DNA of 11,849 bases from Pseudomonadota bacterium (lineage in GTDB: Bacteria > Pseudomonadota > Alphaproteobacteria > Rhizobiales > Xanthobacteraceae). The translations under genes were made by a program, and so were the position numbers. Shown in pieces: positions 9,094 through 11,849 of the stretch (position 1 is the stretch's first letter; each line of letters opens with the position of its first letter). The DNA is taken from contig JAEWFG010000090.1 of assembly GCA_023388935.1 (NCBI GenBank), positions 1-11,849 on the forward strand, given 5' to 3'. The notes below the pieces were generated by a model that saw only the letters and a program-made list of their open reading frames with translations, was not told the DNA's origin and did not search any database.

Positions 9094-9294
9094 TCAACGG
9101 TTGGCCTGCTTGTAGGCAAGCCCGGCGGCACAGACGGCGAAGGTCAGCGCCCAGAGCAGACTGGATTCCTGCGAAGCGTTCATCATGAAACGCTGCAGCA
9201 GGAACATGAAGGTCGCCGCGACCGCGGCGTGCATGGCGACGAAGCCCCATCTCTTCACGGCTTCGCTCCCTCCGGTTGCGCGGAGATCACGCAT
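9094..9294 (-). CDS. Small two-helix membrane protein between nuoE and nuoF, function unknown
   Basis: I do not recognise a named family. The product has 66 residues and two hydrophobic segments, about 17-35 (WGFVAMHAAVAATFMFLLQ) and 45-61 (SLLWALTFAVCAAGLAY), separated by a short polar turn NASQES. Positive charges at both ends (Arg2, Arg5, Lys14, Arg15; Lys62, Arg66) predict a hairpin with both termini in the cytoplasm. Expression is well supported: its ATG overlaps the nuoE stop by one base (TGATG), GGAG lies 8 nt upstream as for several nuo genes here, and nuoF begins 15 nt downstream. Unidentified reading frames are known inside other alphaproteobacterial complex I operons, such as the nqo operon of Paracoccus denitrificans. 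A role as an accessory or assembly protein is inference. A shorter protein from Met21 is possible but would lose the start of the first helix. Confidence 0.75.
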   Translation of the reverse strand: MRDLRATGGSEAVKRWGFVAMHAAVAATFMFLLQRFMMNASQESSLLWALTFAVCAAGLAYKQANR

Positions 9295-9905
9295 CAGGTG
9301 CTCTCCTTCAGCGTGGTCGGTCCGGTGATCGGCGCCGAGAACTGGCGGCCGTTCTGCGGACCCGGCTTGGGCGGATTGCCGGAGGCAAAGCCGTCGAGCA
9401 CCTTGCCAAAGCTTTCCTTGGTCAGGTCCTCATAGGTGTCCTTGCCGATCAGCACCATCGGCGCGTTCACGCAGGCGCCCAGGCACTCCACCTCTTCCCA
9501 GCTGAAATTGCCGTCCTTGGAGAGATGGAAGGGCTCGTGATGGATCCGGTGCTCGCAGACGTGGATCAGATCCTCGGCCCCGCGCAAGCGGCACGGCGTG
9601 GTGCCGCAGACCTGGACGTGGGCCTTCTTGCCCACGGGCGCGAGCTGGAACATCGTGTAGAAGGTGGCCACTTCCAGCACGCGGATATAGGGCATGTCGA
9701 GCATGTCGGCGATGACGCGGATCGCGGCTTCCGAGACCCAGCCGTCGTGCTGCTCCTGCGCGCGCCACATGATCGCGATGACTGCGGAGGCCTGACGTCC
9801 GGGCGGGTATTTCGCAATCTGCTGCCTGGCGAACGCGAGGTTCTCCTCCGTGAACGCGAAGCTCGCGGGCTGGACTTCCTTCGGTGCTAATCGGCGGACG
9901 GACAT
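9294..9905 (-). CDS. nuoE: NADH-quinone oxidoreductase subunit E (NuoE), [2Fe-2S] thioredoxin-like
   Basis: Subunit of the NADH-oxidising module (mitochondrial NDUFV2, 24 kDa) that carries cluster N1a next to the FMN. It has 203 residues. The N-terminal helical domain spans about 20-90 (including EVATFYTMFQLAPVGK), followed by the thioredoxin-like [2Fe-2S] domain. Cluster ligands are Cys100 and Cys105 in VCGTTPC, and Cys141 and Cys145 in CLGAC. The Pro/Gly-rich tail after about residue 175 is typical of alphaproteobacterial members. The ATG at 9905 follows the methyltransferase stop by 11 nt. Its ribosome binding site is weak (GAGAG within a tandem TGAGAGAT), unlike the clear GGAG sites of several other genes here. 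Confidence 0.97.
   Translation of the reverse strand: MSVRRLAPKEVQPASFAFTEENLAFARQQIAKYPPGRQASAVIAIMWRAQEQHDGWVSEAAIRVIADMLDMPYIRVLEVATFYTMFQLAPVGKKAHVQVCGTTPCRLRGAEDLIHVCEHRIHHEPFHLSKDGNFSWEEVECLGACVNAPMVLIGKDTYEDLTKESFGKVLDGFASGNPPKPGPQNGRQFSAPITGPTTLKEST
9303..9306 (-). promoter_or_regulatory. Ribosome binding site of the 66-residue membrane protein (inside nuoE)
   Basis: GGAG, 8 nt before the ATG at 9294, is formed by the AAG GAG AGC codons (Lys-Glu-Ser) at the end of nuoE. Same site and spacing as nuoG, nuoK and nuoM, which is the main sequence support for translation of the small gene from this start. Confidence 0.7.
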
Positions 9906-9919
9906 CTCTCAATCTCTCA
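9904..9919 (-). repeat. Perfect tandem octamer at the methyltransferase/nuoE junction
   Basis: The plus strand reads ATCTCTCA twice in a row; on the coding strand this is TGAGAGAT twice, followed by G. The first TGA is the methyltransferase stop, and the last bases supply the AT of the nuoE ATG. The unit also provides the only Shine-Dalgarno-like purine run (GAGAG) before nuoE, so it may serve as the ribosome binding site. Confidence 0.7.
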
Positions 9920-10894
9920 CTGCATACGGCGCGCGGTCTTGGCGTTCAGAATCTTGGCATTCAGGGCATCGATCCTGTCCTGCCAGAACGCGCTTGCGGT
10001 GCCGAAAACGTTGTAGCCGACGTGGGTCGAGACCTTGATGCGGTCGAGGATCGACAGCTCGGTCACGGTCTCCATCCGGTTGCTGCGCGGATCGAACACG
10101 ATCAGCTTCAGCGGGGTCTGTTCGAGGATGTAGCGCGACACGGCATGAGACCGGTCGCTGCCGTGCTCCTCGCACATGATGACGCTGTCGGCCTGGAGCA
10201 GCCGGCCGCCGCCCTTGATCGCCTCGATCTCGACGCCCTCGACGTCGAGCTTGATTAGGTACTTGCCGGTGCCAGCGACCCTGCCGTCGTCGATAAGATT
10301 ATCGAGAGCAATGACCTGCACTTCCTCGCCGCCCGCCGACGCATCGCCGGCGATGCTGAAGGCCTCGTGCTTGGTGCCGGAGAGCCGCGCGGTGCCGCGG
10401 GCCTCGCCGATCGCGCACTTCATGGTCTCGAAGCGGTTGCCGTTGACACGCGCGTTGTTGGCGAGCTTGGCATGGTTCTGCCCCGACGGCTCGATCGCAA
10501 TCGCCTTGTGGGCGCCGAACGGCTTGCTCGACACCAGCACCGACCAGTAGCCGTAATTGGCACCGCAATCGAGCAGCGTGTAGTCGACGTCGATGGAGTC
10601 GGCGAACAGGAGTTCGAGCTCGTCTTCGTAATTGTAGGAGCGGTTGAGCAGCTTGCTCCAATAGCCGTCGCCGTAAGGGAATTCGAACACGGCGTCCTGA
10701 TTGAGCCTGATCGCGATGTTGCGCTCGGGCAGCGTCTTGCGCAGCAAGTTGGCGCAGGCGATGTAGCCCATATGCGAGAAGTGCGACGAGATCTTCGATC
10801 CCGTCACCAGCGCCAAGGCAGCCGTCCGCTCCCACAGGTTGGCCCCTTCAAGGGCCCCTGAGGCACGGTCAAACTGGATTGGCGCCTGCGCCAT
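9917..10894 (-). CDS. FkbM-family SAM-dependent methyltransferase inserted between nuoD and nuoE
   Basis: A 325-residue class I methyltransferase, not a complex I subunit. The SAM-binding loop is LLDCGANYGYWSV (Asp109, Gly111, Gly115), followed by the acidic ribose-binding AIEP (Glu135). The FkbM signature is IKLDVEGVEIEAIKGG (residues 214-229, with Asp217, Glu219, Gly220 and Glu222). The N-terminal 100 residues and an amphipathic C-terminal tail (about 302-325) flank the domain. There is no signal peptide or membrane segment, so it is probably cytosolic. Known family members mostly O-methylate sugars or natural products; the substrate here cannot be read from sequence. The frame stays open upstream into nuoD, but the ATG at 10894 is chosen because it overlaps the nuoD stop as TGATG, implying translational coupling. 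A purine-rich GGAGAGG lies 10 nt upstream. Some codons (CTA Leu near 10255, AAT CTT near 10300) are less GC-biased than in the nuo genes. Confidence 0.9.
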   Translation of the reverse strand: MAQAPIQFDRASGALEGANLWERTAALALVTGSKISSHFSHMGYIACANLLRKTLPERNIAIRLNQDAVFEFPYGDGYWSKLLNRSYNYEDELELLFADSIDVDYTLLDCGANYGYWSVLVSSKPFGAHKAIAIEPSGQNHAKLANNARVNGNRFETMKCAIGEARGTARLSGTKHEAFSIAGDASAGGEEVQVIALDNLIDDGRVAGTGKYLIKLDVEGVEIEAIKGGGRLLQADSVIMCEEHGSDRSHAVSRYILEQTPLKLIVFDPRSNRMETVTELSILDRIKVSTHVGYNVFGTASAFWQDRIDALNAKILNAKTARRMQ

Positions 10895-11849
10895 CACCGA
10901 TCGACCTCTCCGAACACGATGTCGAGCGAGCCGAGGATCGCCGAGACGTCGGCGAGCAGATGGCCCTTGCAGATGTGATCCATCGCCTGGAGATGGGCAA
11001 AGCCCGGCGCACGGATCTTGCACTTGTAGGGCTTGTTGGTGCCGTCAGAGACGAGATAGACGCCGAACTCGCCCTTCGGCGCCTCGACCGCGGCGTAGAC
11101 TTCGCCGGTCGGCACGCGAACGCCTTCGGTGTAGAGCTTGAAATGGTGGATCAGCGCTTCCATCGAGCGCTTCATCTCGCCACGGCGAGGCGGAGCGACC
11201 TTGTTATCCTCGACGACGACGGGCCCCTTCCCGTCCGGTGCGTTCAGCTTCTGGATGCACTGCTTCATGATGCGCACGGACTGGCGCATCTCTTCCATGC
11301 GGATCAGATAGCGGTCGTAGCAGTCACCGTTCTTGCCGATCGGGATATCGAAATCCATTTCGGCGTAGCACTCATAGGGCTGCGACTTGCGCAGGTCCCA
11401 GGCCGCGCCCGAGCCACGCACCATCACGCCCGAGAAACCCCATTCCCAGGCTTCCTTCAGCGGCACCACGCCGATGTCGACGTTGCGCTGCTTGAAGATG
11501 CGGTTGGCGGTGAGCAGCCGGTCGAGGTCGTCCACGACCTTCAGGAACGGATCGCACCACGCCTCGATGTCGTCGACCAGCTTTTGCGGCAGGTCCTGGT
11601 GCACGCCGCCGACGCGGAAGAAAGCCGCATGCATGCGGCTGCCCGAGGCGCGCTCGTAGAACACCATCAGCTTTTCTCGCTCTTCGAAGCCCCACAGCGG
11701 CGGGGTCAGCGCGCCGACGTCCATCGCCTGCGTGGTGACGTTGAGGAGGTGAGAGAGGATGCGGCCGATCTCGGAATAAAGAACGCGGATCAGCTGGCCG
11801 CGGATCGGCACGTTCACCCCGGCGAGCTTCTCGATCGCCAGGCAGAAGG
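10894..11849 (-). CDS. nuoD: NADH-quinone oxidoreductase subunit D (NuoD), 5' end beyond window
   Basis: Peripheral-arm subunit (mitochondrial NDUFS2, 49 kDa) forming the ubiquinone reduction site with NuoB. The frame is open to the right edge, where it reads FCLAIEKLAGVNVPIRGQ. The next residues, LIRVLYSEIGRILSHLLNVT, are highly conserved in the family. About 317 codons are visible, so roughly the first 80 residues are missing. These include the His-containing loop near the quinone and the region of the arginine that NDUFAF7 methylates in mitochondria. Other family blocks are WGFSGVMVRGSGAAWDLRKSQPYECY and the C-terminus DIVFGEVDR. The product is a NuoD without hydrogenase metal ligands. The stop overlaps the methyltransferase start. 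NuoC would normally lie just upstream. Confidence 0.97.
   Translation of the reverse strand, partial: FCLAIEKLAGVNVPIRGQLIRVLYSEIGRILSHLLNVTTQAMDVGALTPPLWGFEEREKLMVFYERASGSRMHAAFFRVGGVHQDLPQKLVDDIEAWCDPFLKVVDDLDRLLTANRIFKQRNVDIGVVPLKEAWEWGFSGVMVRGSGAAWDLRKSQPYECYAEMDFDIPIGKNGDCYDRYLIRMEEMRQSVRIMKQCIQKLNAPDGKGPVVVEDNKVAPPRRGEMKRSMEALIHHFKLYTEGVRVPTGEVYAAVEAPKGEFGVYLVSDGTNKPYKCKIRAPGFAHLQAMDHICKGHLLADVSAILGSLDIVFGEVDR

Noticed and set aside
10895..11023. 43-residue upstream extension of the methyltransferase frame inside nuoD
   Set aside because: Overlaps the conserved C-terminus of nuoD, translation is Arg/Pro-rich, and the ATG in the TGATG overlap is the natural start.

Overview
The window is an interior slice of a nuo operon encoding the proton-pumping NADH:ubiquinone oxidoreductase (respiratory complex I, NDH-1). 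Every gene I can support lies on the minus strand, so transcription runs from the right edge to the left edge. Gene order in transcription direction is nuoD (5' end outside the window), an FkbM-family methyltransferase gene, nuoE, a 66-residue two-helix membrane protein, nuoF, nuoG, nuoH, nuoI, nuoJ, nuoK, nuoL, and nuoM (3' end outside the window). The high GC content, the strongly GC3-biased codons and the close match of the proteins to alphaproteobacterial complex I suggest Bradyrhizobium or a near relative (Nitrobacteraceae). The genus is a judgement from recognition, not from a search.

Region by region. Positions 10894-11849 hold the C-terminal part of the quinone-site subunit NuoD. Positions 9917-10894 hold the non-canonical methyltransferase gene. 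Positions 7753-9905 hold NuoE and NuoF of the NADH-oxidising module, with the small membrane protein gene between them. Positions 5672-7747 hold NuoG. Positions 3144-5667 hold NuoH, NuoI, NuoJ and NuoK, the membrane heel and the ferredoxin-like link. Positions 1-3135 hold the antiporter-like pumps NuoL and NuoM. Electrons enter at FMN on NuoF, pass through the Fe-S clusters of NuoE, NuoF, NuoG and NuoI to the quinone site at NuoD and NuoH, and drive proton translocation in NuoH, J, K, L and M (NuoA, B, C and N would lie outside).

Packing is extreme. Genes overlap by 1-4 nt or are separated by 0-15 nt, and there is no intergenic stretch long enough for a promoter or terminator. Ribosome binding sites are mostly embedded in the end of the preceding gene. 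All catalytic and cluster-ligand motifs I checked in the canonical subunits are intact.

The parts that are not textbook complex I are the FkbM-type methyltransferase between nuoD and nuoE, the small membrane hairpin protein between nuoE and nuoF, and a His/Asp-rich loop in NuoL that contains an internal repeat. I see no mobile element, CRISPR array, tRNA or rRNA. I do not see a wholly new system; the methyltransferase and the small protein are the best candidates for undescribed complex I-associated functions.
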